A stretch of DNA of 64,000 nucleotides, from positions 930,001 through 994,000 of the forward strand of contig QEYB01000266.1 in the NCBI GenBank assembly GCA_017562135.1, in the 5' to 3' direction. Shown piece by piece: positions 23,201 to 35,662 of this stretch. A model generated the notes under the pieces. It saw nothing but the letters and a program-made list of their open reading frames with translations. It was not told where the DNA came from and made no database searches. Source of the stretch: Dipylidium caninum (Eukaryota; Platyhelminthes; Cestoda; Cyclophyllidea; Dipylidiidae). The translations under genes and the position numbers were made by a program. The number at the start of each line of letters is the position of its first letter. The stretch's first letter is position 1.

Positions 23201-25952
23201 TTTGTGGCGTGAGCAACGATCGCTAAGCGGCGTGGTGCAGCGCCGAGACCGCGAGTAGCGTCCTCCTCCTTCTCCTCAGACGGTCCCTGCTTGACGCCTC
23301 ATCACTCATCTAGCCGTGCGCCCTCCACACTTGGCCAGCGTTGTCGACTTCTTCCAAATTAATTCCTTACACTCCCCGTTCCCCTTAGCAGGTTTTAAAC
23401 CGAACTCCTTTTACTTCCCGTACGATTGAATTTGCGTGTGTGAGGTTCCCCGTGGCCGTTTCCAGGAGGTGAGACGCTGTGTGTCCTGTCGAGACTGAAA
23501 CCACTTTAAAACCACGACGCAGCAAGCGGTTCTACCTCGCCAATGTGGGACCTCCAAGTGCAACTCATGCTACGACGAAGAGTTCTTTCCTAACCTGAAA
23601 GCACTGGTACTGCGCAGTAGTTACAATTACGACCGGGGACACCTTTGGCCAGGCCGTCCGGTTGGCGATGCGGCTAACAGTTCTGAGGCCCTCCGAGGTG
23701 TTGCCAAATGCGTCCGCGTAGCCGTAGATGCGTCCTGGGTCGAGGGTCCAGTGCGAGTTCCCAACATACACGCCTTCCTTGTCGGCATTTTCAGTTCCAC
23801 CCTCGCCGCCGCCCACTCCGAAGAGCTCCACACCAACCTCGTCCCCATGGAGCTCAGGACAGGCGCGGCCGTTGTACTGGCAGGCGACGAAGTAGCGGGA
23901 CCAGGGAACTCGCAGACTGGGCGTCTTCGCGTAGGTGCTGAAGAATGCGTACTTGGTGCGCCGACGCCACTGGCCCTCGTACTGCGGCCACGTCTGCGGA
24001 TCCGGAGTCGATGTGTTCGGCGACTCCTTCATCCACTTCTCCGCGATTTTCTTGTACCTTGGCACAGAGCAGAGACGAGCGAAGGCAGATCCGAGCGGAG
24101 CTAACGAGCATGGCGGAGCCTTCGAGGCTTCCTCCTTAATGTCGTAGTATATTATGCTGCGAAGCATAATTAGTCCAGAGGAGATTGTCGCTCAGGATGC
24201 TCCTGAAGCTACCCTCCCTTCCTCCCTCCCTCTCCCTCTCTCCCTCTCGTCACAGAAGCCTTCCTTCCCACAACCAGGCAGGTGGCTGCTTTTAAAATCA
24301 CACGTCGCAACATCGTGATGCTTAGGCTGACTGGAAGATCTTCTCGACTGCCAATTGGCGTGTCAGCTGCGGGAAACGTCTCGCCACAAGCACTCATGGC
24401 CTAATGCCTTCTGTGCTGAACGCAGCGTCGGCGGATATTAGGCGGCCACTACTTCCCCACACGATGGGGAGAGAGGCCTGCGAAGCCCTGCCAGATGAGG
24501 CAAACCGTTTGGCCTTCCGCCGACGTCGTCTTTTATCCTTCCGTTAGGACGTTTACAGAAGGTTCGCCTGAGCACAGCCATACCGTGCAGTTTGGTGAGG
24601 ATAAGTGCTTGTTAAATGCAGCACACCGCGCTGAATAGACGGAGTTACCGCGCTACAATCTCTTATCGGGTATACTTCGCCGAAATCAGAAGTAAACCAG
24701 GGCGTCGTCATGTGTTTCCCCTGGTCTCCTCGCTCTCTATTCTGCCGCGACTGAGTCGCCTGACGCACAGACATCGTCAAGACGCCCAAATGCGACCGCA
24801 AACGGCGGCCGTGGACGAGCGCATCCGTGGGGAGGGGGGGATCGACGAGGCCCGGTGCACTGCCGTGGTCCCGACTTTTGGCCCACTGATTTTCACCACG
24901 GGCCTTGCGATGCGCGTCGTAGCCGCGCCGCAGGTACCGGTAGCCTCGCGGCACTAATGCTCACCTCGTAGGGTCAGCAGCGCGAAACGACTGATTAATT
25001 AACCCTTCCAGCGGCGTATCAAGTCGGTTGGGGGAGGAAAGACTAAATCCGCCGACTAATATTTGTAGACGCACTCCGTGGATTTGCGATGGGCAAATTT
25101 CTCTAGTGCCACCATGGAAGGAACTCGTGGCAGACCGACTTACTCTTCGAATGCACTGGCTTCGGCTTTCAATTGAGCCATGGAGAAGGGACTGTCAGGA
25201 CAAACTGTGACAGCGGGGAAGCGGAACTCCTCCATGTCCCTGTCGATGACAGTGGTGACGGACATGTTGAGAAACCCGAGGACCATCTTTCCACAACACA
25301 ACCAACAGAGCGCCGTCATGAGGCAGAGGAGGAGGAACACGACGACCCGCCGCCAGTCCGCCGGTGTCTCCATAAGCACGTCCACTCCGTGAAAGGTGCT
25401 TCGCTCGCCCCAAGCCCTCAGCCGTTCCCTCACCTTCTCAAAGGAACGTCGGTCCCTCTCGGCGCGACTCACGCCTTGGTCGTACCCTTTACCGCCTTTC
25501 CTGCCGTTCCACCATCTACAGCACTTTTTGCAGGTCCAGAAGTCCCTGACTTTTGAGTCAACGTCGTCGAGCCTCTTCTTCTTCTTCCTCCCGACTTTCA
25601 CGGCCACCCTCGCGTTTCCACTGTCAGAATCGTCCGACACGGTGGAGCCCACATCCCCCTCGATAAAGCGGGAGCGAGCGTCCCGCCTGGCTCTGCGTCT
25701 CCGGACAGACGACGCATTGTAACTCGAAGTGGTCAGACTGACACCTCGATTCTGATTGTTGCCGTCTACACTGTGGCCAGAAGTCGAGTAGGCGGTTTCA
25801 TCGGAGCTGATGCTCTGACGTCCACGCCTTCCGTCGTGACGGGAGTAGGTCACATCAGTGGTGGTGAAATCGTGATTGGAAGGCATGGAAGAAGTGCAGC
25901 TCGTCTCATTTTCGCTGCCATGCGCACCGCCAGATTCCGCTACTCGCGGCAT
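20258..25952 (-). CDS. DEG/ENaC/ASIC-family amiloride-sensitive sodium channel subunit
   Basis: Trimeric two-helix Na+ channel subunit of the plasma membrane, gated in this family by acid, peptides or force. Exons: 25952-25144, 24057-23595, 23083-22945, 22367-22183, 21391-21077 and 20890-20258, giving about 847 aa. The ATG at 25952 has an in-frame TGA four codons upstream. Order: about 200 residues of Ser/Arg-rich cytoplasmic N-terminus with a KVGRKKKKR cluster; TM1 at about 203-228; FPAVTVCP just outside TM1; a cysteine-rich extracellular domain with YTRSNCVAALRQ, QRRCGC and LCPQPC; TM2 with the selectivity filter in GLFLGLSG (G-x-S kept); then a C-terminus dominated by Glu and Asp. The exon 3 donor (GCTC|GTGC) and exon 4 acceptor are tentative. 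The stop codon overlaps an AAG|GTGAGG donor-like site, so the last exon might be longer in another form. Activator and exact subfamily are not readable from sequence alone. Confidence 0.9.
20276..20361 (-). repeat. GAA/GAG-rich triplet tract coding a poly-acidic tail
   Basis: On the minus strand this tract is an imperfect GAA/GAG repeat in the last exon of the DEG/ENaC gene. It encodes nearly unbroken Glu with some Asp, Gly and Ala. Purine triplet tracts like this tend to vary in length, so the tail may differ between alleles. Confidence 0.8.
24151..24170. repeat. Perfect 8-bp inverted repeat in intron 1 of the channel gene
   Basis: ATTATGCT and AGCATAAT flank a GCGA tetraloop, about 95 nt upstream of channel exon 2 on the transcribed strand. 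It is a short, stable hairpin candidate of unknown role. Confidence 0.55.
24218..24248. repeat. Polypyrimidine (CCCT/CTTC) tract
   Basis: A pure C/T run of repeated CCTCC and CCTCT units within intron 1 of the channel gene. On the transcribed strand it is purine-rich, so it is not the splice pyrimidine tract of this gene. It is simple sequence. Confidence 0.7.
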
Positions 25953-27294
25953 GTCAACACGTCACACGAGTAGATCGATAAAAGCGCGCCAGCGACAAGA
26001 CCGACCGCCGATTTCCGCCCTGTTCAAAACCGAGGACGTGGCGCACCAACGCTCCCGACAGCTACTTCGGCCCGGAGGAAAACCGGACTCAGCGAATCAA
26101 ACGGGTGACATCGAGTGCCGTTGGTTACCCGACGCCTGGTTGGAAACGCCCTCAAAAGAACTCACCGAACACTTCGACCCAGTCGATTCAGGGCGCAGGC
26201 TGCCCGTCGGCCCGGGGAAGGCCGCGTGCCGAATAAGTGCGTCTTTACCCAGATCGCGGAACATCCCCGGCAGGACTGGTGAGAGCGCGTAGCCCGCATG
26301 ACACCTCATGCATTTGCCAGGGTTTCCACATGGAACGGCAACCTGGGCGACTAGTAATCGCCTCCCGCCGAGGTGAAGTTAGTCGAGGCCTAGTTCCGTA
26401 GGTGCCAACTGATAGAGAAAGAACCAGTAATGATACTAGACCCAACTAGTGCGACCAACAAAAAAGCAGACACGCAGAACTACGACGCGTCTAAGTGATG
26501 GAAGTCCTGCCTCGCAGACTTAAGACGCCAGGAGCGACCGGAAGCATGGAGGTTAACCTTCGTCAAATTCCCTGTGCATTGCGAAGTCTAACCCACGCAG
26601 AGGGGAGTCCGGAGAAGAGGTCGCCCTTCCGCCGTGGCGCCCTTTACGGGAGGAGAATTGCGCCGGACACCGGACAGGACTCCTCAAAACAGGCCTCCCC
26701 GAGCCCCTGATTCCAAATGCGAGCAATAAATCGGCATGACGCTCTCACCAGCGCCGATCACTTCCTGATTGGGAAGAGACCAAGGATGGGACAAGGGAAG
26801 AACTTAAAATTTCATTCGAGATTAGAATCATCAAAAGTCAACCATTGCAAATGGATAGGCACTGGTTAAGAGTTATGGAAAATTGTTGTGGCCCTGAAAT
26901 GAAGACGCACGACATCCCCAAAGCACAAATTCCGAAGTTACAAATGAATCGTATTCATGTTAGAAAGAAAAGCTGGAGAAATAAAGAGCGTACCCTCGTG
27001 ACGCACAATCCCCGCCAGCAGCAAAAAACATCAACCATTTCGCTCTCGATGGGGTGAGTGAACGAACAAGCAGGAGAGTGGACGAGCGAGAAGAGTTAAA
27101 ATAAGGTGCTACAACATGGGTGTTCCAGTGCGGTGACAGTGATCGGAGCAGCATCGACGGTGGTTGCGGGAACTATGTACACATTAAAGTGGACAGTACA
27201 AGGTGTAGTTTGAGAATTCGGATGGGAGGTGGGGGGAAGAAGGAGGAAGGTGATGGTAAACGAAGAAAACCGAAGAGGGGTAAATGATGTCATT
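25953..27294. other. Intergenic region, nothing supported
   Basis: Lies between the start of the channel gene and the 3' end of CUL3, both on the minus strand. It should hold the channel's promoter and 5' UTR on the left and the CUL3 3' UTR on the right. No ORF here has a recognisable product and no promoter motif stands out. Confidence 0.65.
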
Positions 27295-30200
27295 TCAAGC
27301 TAGGTATTTGTACACTTTGCGATCGGTGTCGGAGCGCGCGATGAACTCGCGGTCAATGAGAGCCTCGATACGCTGTTTGATGGCCATTGGCGTGGGACGG
27401 AAGCGGGACTTGAGGTGTTCCATCACCTCCGCCAGCAGCTGGTTATGCTCCATTGTCTTGCGCATCTTCATCACCCGCACTATGGTCGCTTCGATCACAT
27501 AGCGACGATTCTCGTCCACTCGCGTGCGTGTCTCCTGGCGCTCAGGCTCGCTCTCACGCACCGACATGTTCTGCACCTGTAAAACAATTCACCGCAACAC
27601 GGTTCATCTTCCATACAATAGTTAAGCGGATCCGTCAAGAGGTAAGACAGATTTTTAGATTCCGCAATATCCTAATTCCCTTCTAAAAGTTGTGCGTTCT
27701 ACAAGCCCATTCGGAATGCAGCACCTACTGGCCTTACATCTCACAGCTCCAAATTTCAGTCCCTTCTGGGTCTTCGAGAACGGTCTGGTGTCACGCATAA
27801 GTCTAGTTAAATAATTGTTTAAAGCCACGTTTCACTGTTTATGAAAGCCAGATTTTGTAAAAGCGCAAGTACTTTGACAATGCAACTAATTGAAATATTC
27901 TTTTTATTTTTCACAAACACACAAATTCATCATCAGCAATACGTGCGAGGTGCTCCGGTTACATTGCAGTCCCCATCCGCTGCCTTGTGCACACCTTCAA
28001 GCACAGGTAAGATGACGGAACAACCCTTCACTTTCCCATTAAAATGGATAAGATTATAGTGTTCAGCAGCTAACCTCAGTTGTGCGGGGGTTACTCACAC
28101 AACCGATGCGGGAGCATTTCTAATTCAACATGTCTCATAGTAAAAAAAGCCCTGCCAGGTGCTACGGGCGATTAACCCATATTCAATGGTGCCTTCAGCT
28201 TTGGTAACTGCTTTTATATAGGCTAGGAAAACGAAAACTTTCTCCTCTACCTCTGCAGTGACTGCAATGTTTTTTCTTCGGTTCTCTAGTAACGATACTT
28301 TGTTCTTGAGGAGATCAAGACTTGACGAATTATTTCCTTTAATTTATCAAAAAAAGATGGAACAAACGCCTCAGTGGAAAAACTAGGTTGCCTACCCCAT
28401 TCAGAATCCCAAAGTCGCGGTTATGTGGTTAGAAAAATCCTGTTCTATTTCCAATCAATCACACAAAATGATGAGGCGACACACTAAGAATCAGATTAAT
28501 AAAACAATAACCGGCTTAATGTGATTTCTAAAAAAATCAAATCCTAAACACTAATACGAAAATCCCCAACTCAATTAAGTCGTTCGTCAGATCCACTGTT
28601 CTCAAGACATGGTCGTGGGCTAAGAATTATTGTTTTAAAAATTTGCAATAAGTGGAAGGAAGTGAAGATAAAAGCAAGTCGAAAAAGTGCTCGCATAATT
28701 AAACGAAAGACATTTGTGCAACTATTCTCCACATTATGCAAGAACTTGCGATCTTTATGACCTTAGACCGCCCCTATTCAGGTCATGCGTCAACTGAGGG
28801 CTCAAAGCGAAAATATGCAATGGCGGCTGACTCACCTTAACCTTATGGTGACGCGAAACAAATGAATTGTTAACATAGAAGACATCAGTGGGTTCAATCT
28901 CCTTGGTCTTGGGTTCTTTGCAAAGAATGCGCTGTGTAGATCTGCTTAAACACAGCGCCATTAGATTGCGCATTAGGTCACGTTCTGGAATCCCAGACTC
29001 CGCAAGCAGCTCTCCAAAAGTATAGCGGTTACGGTGATTGAAAAGCATCAAGATAACCATTTGAAAAGTGGAGACCTGTAGGATGTACTTCCGAGTCGAG
29101 GCCTTGCCAGGAATAACATTCAAGTTGGCAAGATTGTCGAGGGGGTCAGAAATTCCAGGGCTGCCCGGCAAACCACTGATAGCCCCTCCAGAAGTGGAAG
29201 AGGATGAGGCTGAAAAGCGATGAGATGAAGAGGAAGGAAGAACTGTGGTGGTCACTTCTAATTGTCCCGGAGCCTCATCAATTGCAGCCACGGGTCCATT
29301 AAAAATGGCCTGCAGCTCCGCGTGACCCAAATTCGAGTGTAAACTGATCTTTCGACCGCTGTGTTTGCCCAGATAGAAGCTAAAAGGTAATCATGCATGT
29401 AAGTTTGACAAATGATACTAGTTAATCGTCGTAGGATGAACTCCAAGAAGCTGTAAAATTACGCACGTGCGCACAAACACAGAGAGCCTAAGAACGTAGC
29501 ACAAGAAGGTAGGGGTGAGTCAATAGGCCTCTGGGAGACAGATTTACGACTGTGTACCGAGCGTAGTTTTCTATTAAACAAATGTCTACTTGCACCACAG
29601 AACTGGAGGTATAATGGAGATGTTTGGCAAACCAAAAATATAGTGCCCACAATGGCGGTTTGGGGGAAGAAAATAGGACCACCGGCACATTTAGATGAAG
29701 TAAGTGTCGATCAAGGCATTCGGCCAGGTGGTGTGTCTAGCTGGTAATCTTTTAATACTGGTGGGTACAAGACAACGGGATGGTAACACTACCATGTTCG
29801 ACTGTCAATTTATGGTCTGCCATTCTCTCATTTGGTAACTTAAAGCAAGTCTAGCAAGGGTTACTCAATACTACGAAATCTGCACGGCAATTTTCAACCA
29901 ATTAAGAATTAATCCATTAATGAGTATTTGATCAAGGCGTGATTTTTCGAGTCTCAAAAAACGTGGAACGGAGGACAGCCGAAAAAAGCTACAATCTTAT
30001 TTTAAAAAGTGCAAACACTCCCTTGGATGAATTCGTTTAACCGGAGAGAAGTTCAAATAACGAGTGATGGATTTTTAAACAAAAAAAGACCCAGTCAGTA
30101 AATTTTAACGTTGCAACCCCAAAATATGACGCCGATTGAATAGATCATAAACCAACTCATACTGTTAAAACTACACGTTTTAAGTGACGCAATTTATCAG

Positions 30201-32216
30201 AAAAACCGAAATAACACATGCAACAGCCATGTACTAATTGTGTTAAAAGAAAGTTTTAAGGTCCTCGGCTCTTTCCGTAAACTTAATAGGCTCCTAAAAA
30301 AAACATATTAACTCACGTGCATACACCATATAACCAAAACGTGAGCAAGAAGTTAGTATTTACGGGCGGCATCGAATGAACGCAGTGATACAAGTTGATT
30401 GGAGATTAACAGATGGGAAAAGTGGGTGTGAAAAGTTAGAGAGGAGTACGTCTGTGTTGTCAATAATACAGGTTGAGCGGAAAAAACGATACTCGACATT
30501 TCCAAACAAAGTGTATATTAATCCTAAGCTATTACGGGCCGGAAAAGTGATCGCATTGGCCTACCATTGGTAATGCAAACGTCCTTTTATTTTAAATACC
30601 CCACAAATTTAATCGGAAGCATATACCTAATCATACACTTACTTCGAATAGATGTTGAATGCTTCGACGGCATCCGCAGGAAGTGACACACGAGGACTAG
30701 TTGTTTGAGTTGGCCATAGACCGATGGTAAGTACACGCACGTACAGATCCAAGCTAAGGGGTGCATTCGAAGTGGCCAGCATAAACTCCTCCATTAGGGA
30801 CTTGGAAACAGTCATGTCTTTAAACATGCCCTCCAGTTTGCTAGTGAAAAGACCACCACACTCGGCCATCAACTTGGCAATCATGCTCTTCTCCTGGTCA
30901 TCCGACTGACATTTGTCCAATAATAAACGCTTAGCCAAATGCTGCTTGTAGTAGCGCTCAAATATATCCTTCTCCTGAAGATATCGAAATAATATAGTGC
31001 ACTGATCAAAAATAACATCTACATCGTGATCACTCATGCCCTTGAAACCGCGTCGGAGTTTCTCGTCAATAAATAGCGAGAGAAATTCGGCAGACTTCGG
31101 ATTCTTGTTGATGAAAAATTCAAAGTCTCCATTTAACTGACTGCGAAATATGGCCTGGCCATTGAGGGCATTCAGAATATCGTCACAACGACTACGTAAC
31201 TGAAGTAAGTCCTGGATGTACTGCAAAGGATTGCTGCTGCCAGTATCACGGACGATGTTTTGACCGCGTTCACGGACAAATGCGCTTATGCACTGGCTCA
31301 TGGCCTTTGGACCCTCGGGCACACGAGAGAGAACTTTATGCATAACTTTAATATCACCGTAACGTTCATTGGCCAGAAGGCAGGAAAGGCCAGAGTTCTC
31401 CATATTAACAATAGTGTTGATGTGGCGACTGATCAATTCTTGCTCAAGAACTTTCACCAGCTTCGGACGCGTGGAGGTGTCCAGGTAGTTGGAAACACGA
31501 GCGTCTTCCTCTTCTATGCGTTGTTCTACCTTGTTAATATAGAGTATTGCAGAAGGGTTTTGAGCCAGAAAAGCTTCGCTTTCCGCCACGTAAAATTCTC
31601 GAGTTTGTCTCAGGAATGGTTGTTCAAATTCTTCTTGATAGACTTCCAAAGAGCTGGGTTCCAGTTGAACTAACATTTGACAAGCGTCACGAATCTGAGG
31701 ACGGGAAATTAACTCGCCTTGGCGTTCCCGCTTCACCATATCAAGCAACGTCTTTTGAAGTTGCTCCTTAATTACACCGTAACGCACAACAAACTGGCAA
31801 AACATCATCATCCCCATTTTACAGATATTATCTAGCTTTTTCTGTGCTACATAAACACGATCCATGTAGAGCAAGACATCACGAATCATAGGTATTGCTG
31901 TTTGGTGGTCCTTCCAACAACTGTTGAGGTAGGAGAGAAACTTGTTATTGAGATTCTCAACGACCGATTCTCGAATGCGTAGCATGTGCTGCATTACCAC
32001 CTTCTTGGTTCCATTGTAAAGTAGGTCCCCATGTTTTTGTAAGACAAGAGTATAAGCGTTTCGATAGAGCTCTTCAAAACTTAATCCGTTATTGTTCATA
32101 TTCAAAATTTCCAGAATCGCTGCCCTTAGCTTCTCCCAAGTCTGACTGATATACTGCTCGTTAAGAGAAACTGGAAAGCTCTTGATACGCATTTTTCCGC
32201 TACCATTGCTGGTCAT
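27295..32216 (-). CDS. CUL3: Cullin-3, scaffold of BTB-type CRL3 ubiquitin ligases
   Basis: Scaffold joining BTB-domain substrate adaptors at its N-terminus to the RBX1-E2 module at its C-terminus; works in cytosol and nucleus. Three exons: 32216-30643, 29379-28836 and 27576-27295 (TGA), giving 799 aa in perfect phase; human CUL3 is 768. Seen: [20 protein letters not shown], matching the CUL3-specific N-terminal extension that binds BTB proteins; [16 protein letters not shown]; the [14 protein letters not shown] repeat region; [13 protein letters not shown] and [12 protein letters not shown] cullin-homology motifs; [14 protein letters not shown] sequence in exon 2; and the winged-helix end with IVRVMKMRK. 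The Lys in RVMK (about residue 743) aligns with the NEDD8 site. The protein ends in DRKVYKYLA, as the family does. The whole N-terminal 524 residues sit in one exon, flanked by two introns of about 1.26 kb each. No defect seen. Confidence 0.97.
28837..29378 (-). other. Second coding exon of CUL3 (cullin-homology segment)
   Basis: Internal part of CUL3 exon 29379-28836. It runs from [18 protein letters not shown] through a Ser-rich linker ([17 protein letters not shown]) to [10 protein letters not shown]. The linker sits where other cullin-3 proteins carry a shorter variable loop, which explains part of the extra length of this protein. Confidence 0.8.
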
Positions 32217-33672
32217 GTTCTTTCAGGTGACAATAGTTACGGGAACTAAAAACCAATAAACACAGAAGAATTACAAAACTAAAAGGATAAAAAAACTTGG
32301 GTAACAACAATGTGTAAATGATAGTAGGTAAGAATAAAAGGCACACATATGTAACCAAAAAGATTAAGACTCCCAACGGAACGATCAAGTCATGTAGCCT
32401 GTAACTATCAACCAGTATCCAACTGAAAGAGCCGCAAATATTAAAAGACGACAGAAACCATTAAAACACTTCCGTTGAAAGCGCTGGGCCGGGACTCAAT
32501 TGCTAATCTAAGTAGGGCAAACCAATTTATTTGCGTTGAGAGGGTTATGTAAATTGTATTGTGGGAAAAGGCAGCGAAACAAAATATTCAGGGTTTGCAT
32601 TAAAAATCCCCACGTACTAAAAAAGCTATACTAAAAGCAAACTTTGATGAGATTTTTTTTACACGTGAAAGTGCCAGTGAAGCATGCTGGCTAGTGAATC
32701 AATATCAAGAGTCCAAAACGCCACTCTGAAACTCAGGGATCTACAATTTTTACAAGGAAACATAGGTACAACCATGTAGGATTCGGCCTCTCCCCGCGAG
32801 AAGAGTCTGAAGTCATCTTTTGATCATGTTCCAATACGTAGCAAAGGCGTAAAAAGGATTAGATACATAAATACTTTGACGGCTCGAACCTGTAAGACCG
32901 AAGTTCCATCTGGTTGAAATATATTCGGACAATTTTCAGCCACCGAGCTCGAAAAGCGGATCATATTCACAACAGTCGAGCTATTTACCCACGCTTGTTC
33001 TGTTTCCGCAGGTTTTATCACCCGCAGTTATCGTGTTACCGTAAAAACTCACTTTCGTGATCATTCGCGCCACATACGAGATTGAAACCGGTTGTGGATG
33101 ATATTTTCATTCGCCTAATTGATCATTGAGAACTTATGTGACTGTGGACGTTTTGCTGGAAAGCCAGGATGGAGCGTCCTTAATGATATTCAAGACCATG
33201 CACCCGAGATTCTTTGTTCTTACCCTTTCATTTATCTGGTTTTTCTGCTGTGAAACATGAACTGTAATACAAACACATACCATGCCATGAGGGATGGTCG
33301 TTAGCTAAAACCACCTAATAAGGTTTTCGAGCTTTACGTCACGGGATTTTTTTCAAACAGCGCAGATTGCGATCGCAGGGGGTACCAATTATGTAACGAT
33401 GCTTGTCTTATGGTACTCGCACAACTGATGATAAAAGCGCCGATTAAGTTGACAGGCATTTATTAACTCACAACGATAACCAATGCCTTCTGGCGTTAAA
33501 AAGTGAGTAATAACCTTCCGTTTCAGAGTCTGGCCTTATTCCGACGTTTCATTGGTCCAATCAATAATATATGTCAACAATAGAATTGTGTGGCATTTCT
33601 GAATGCTGAAGGTCAAAAGCATGCTGAGAGGTCTTACATATCCGGCAAGTAGAGCAACCTAACTGCAACCTA
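32217..33672. promoter_or_regulatory. Divergent spacer between CUL3 and TUBE1
   Basis: Separates the first ATG of CUL3 (minus) from that of epsilon-tubulin (plus). It is AT-rich with only short ORFs. Both promoters and 5' UTRs, and perhaps a non-coding 5' exon, must lie here. No core promoter motif could be assigned. A GGCTCGAACC motif at 32881-32890 resembles a tRNA B box in reverse but the arm does not pair. Confidence 0.4.
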
Positions 33673-35662
33673 ATGGCACAATCCATGTTAATTCAAGGTA
33701 ATTACGCTACTTCATTATTTTGCGCTTTAGTTGGTCAATGTGGTAATCAAATTGGTCACCGGTTTTGGGACTTGGCTCTAAGAGAACACGCTGCTGTGAA
33801 CAAGGTTATGATGTTGTATACTTGACAAGTTCAGAAAGGTCATTTTGATGAATGCATGCAAACTTTTTTTTACCAGTCGAAATCGGGTAAAGGTTTATCC
33901 ATTAAGTCCAGAGTAAGTTTTTGGCTTCCTCAAAAAACCCATTTAAGTCTGTACTGGTAGACATGGAGGATGGCGTTGTGAAAAGTTTACTTCGCAGTCC
34001 AATTGGACGCCTCTTTGACGTTGCGCACTTTGTTACGGACTTTCCTGGTTCGGGAAACAACTGGTTTGCACTTGTGGAATTAATGACATCCTAGGGCTGT
34101 CGGTTATTTTGAACATGGCCAAAAGCATTCTGACAGAATCATCGAGGCTATACGACGAGGTGCAGAAATGTGCGACTGTCTTCAATGTTTCTTTATTCTC
34201 CATTCAATGGGAGGCGGCACCGGTTCAGGATTGGGTAGTTACATAATCGGCCTATTAGCAGAAAACTTCCCTGAAGTCTTTAAGTAATCAATTTCTTACT
34301 TTCCATGCTTATCTTAGGGTTGTGACTTCCGTTTTTCCTGGTGCCGATGATGATGTATTACAGCTCCGTACAATACAGTCTTATCAATTAACAAGCTAAC
34401 CGAACTTGCTGACTGTGTCATATCTGTCGAAAACGGAGCTCTTGGAAATATCGTGAATATAATTCATAAAGAGTTAAAAATAAGTAATGATAAGAACGCA
34501 GCAACATTTGGGAGCGTAATTTCTGGGAAAGGAGGTGTAGTCGGCGGTCGGGCAAGGGCGTTTGATGAAATGAATAACATAGTAGCCAACATGCTTCTCA
34601 ATCTCACAAGGTTAGTGATTAATAATTTTAACCAAGCTGTTGTAAGACTATTTCTTTATTACTTTTAACTTCTTGAGCAAAATGAGTTGGGGACTGGTGT
34701 TTGCCAGAATGCCTTAAATGCTCCAAATTCTATGTTGTCCCTTTAGTTCAGCAAGATTCCCTGGAACAATGAATGTCGATCTCAATGAAATCAGCACCAA
34801 TTTGGTTCCCTTTCCACGAATGCACTATCTCTTTGCAGCTCAAAGTCCCTTTGCATCGGCACGCAGCATCTCCGCTCCACGGAAGTATGCTCTTTTAACC
34901 TCTGGGACGGTTTGCTACTTAAGCTCCAGTGTCTTATGAGAAGCTTAAAAACTTTACAATCATTTTACTTTCGATCCAATCGACATTTCTTGTGGATTTT
35001 TTTTTAATCAAGTAAACATGAACATCAAGGTGGAAAAATTTTCCTCCGATGTGATCATAGTCAAACTATTATGTTATTGGCAATGTAAGCCTACATTTAC
35101 GTGGAAGGAAGCATATTTTTCTACACAAAAGGCAGCATAGTTTGTTCTAACCTTTTCCCACTTTAGCATTGACCAGATCTTCCAAGACGTATATTCACCT
35201 GGATATCAACTTATCTCCACAAATCCACTGCGTCACACTTTCTTAGCTACTTCTCTTCTTCTTCGGGGCTCCGGTTTTGTCTCGGATTTACGTCGCAACA
35301 TCGATAAACTACAGAAACGTCTCCACTTTGTTCCGTGGAATAGAGAAGGTTGGAAGGTTGGACATTGCGCTGTTGCGCCTGTGGGCCAGCGATCAGCACT
35401 CCTAGCGCTTTCAAACTCCACCGCCATGGTGGCGCCCTTTACTGCTGTGCTTAACCGATCGCAGAAACTGCTTCGAAAGCGCGCACACCTCCACCATTAC
35501 CTCGCTGTCAATGGCTTCGAGGCAGCTTCCATACTGGAGGACGCCGACGAAAACTTAAAGAAGTTAATTGAGGCCTATGAATTCTTCGATGCGCCGGCCC
35601 CACCGAACAATTTGGCGGGTGAGGGGGGCAACGATGAACCGCCGATCGATATTGCGGACTGA
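33673..35662 (+). CDS. TUBE1: Epsilon-tubulin, with one apparent 1-nt frameshift
   Basis: Epsilon-tubulin is needed to form and stabilise triplet microtubules of centrioles and basal bodies. Exons: 33673-33697, 33731-33804, 33835-33912, 33948-34063, 34095-34283, 34318-34610, 34747-34884 and 35167-35662 (TGA). They total 1409 nt, one short of 470 codons; human TUBE1 is 475 aa. Seen: MAQSMLIQVGQCGNQIG start; FWDLALREHAAVN; DMEDGVV; GSGNNWAVGYF; the tubulin GTP-binding signature GGGTGSG (residues 137-143); ADCVISVENGAL; FDEMNNIVANMLLNLT; NLVPFPRMHYL; and WNREGWKVG. These identify the epsilon class, not alpha, beta or gamma. In exon 6 the frame breaks near 34355-34362: sequence up to GADDDV and from APYNTVL are in different frames. 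Either a base is missing from the assembly or the gene is damaged; the rest is intact and well conserved. Confidence 0.93.
34064..34094 (+). other. 31-nt intron in TUBE1
   Basis: Begins GTTTGC after AACAACTG and ends CATCCTAG before GGCTGTCGG. Removing it restores NNWAVGYF across the junction, exactly the epsilon-tubulin order. Reading through would hit a TAG stop formed by the acceptor. It is among the shortest spliceosomal introns that can be inferred here. Confidence 0.85.
34350..34365 (+). other. Frameshift point in TUBE1 exon 6
   Basis: The codons for GADDDV run into CAG CTC CGT and soon reach TAA, while the conserved PYN..L..NKLTELADC sequence continues in the +2 frame. A single missing base in GTATTACAGC explains it. 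A 23-nt GT..AG segment overlaps the site but is too short for a normal intron and would delete conserved residues. Confidence 0.85.

Noticed and set aside
32881..32890. Reverse-strand GGTTCGAGCC, another tRNA B-box match
   Set aside because: The flanking bases do not form a T arm and no A box was found.
34339..34363. A 23-nt GT...AG segment at the TUBE1 frameshift that could be read as a micro-intron
   Set aside because: Too short for known animal spliceosomal introns and its removal would delete conserved residues before PYN; a missing base explains the data better.
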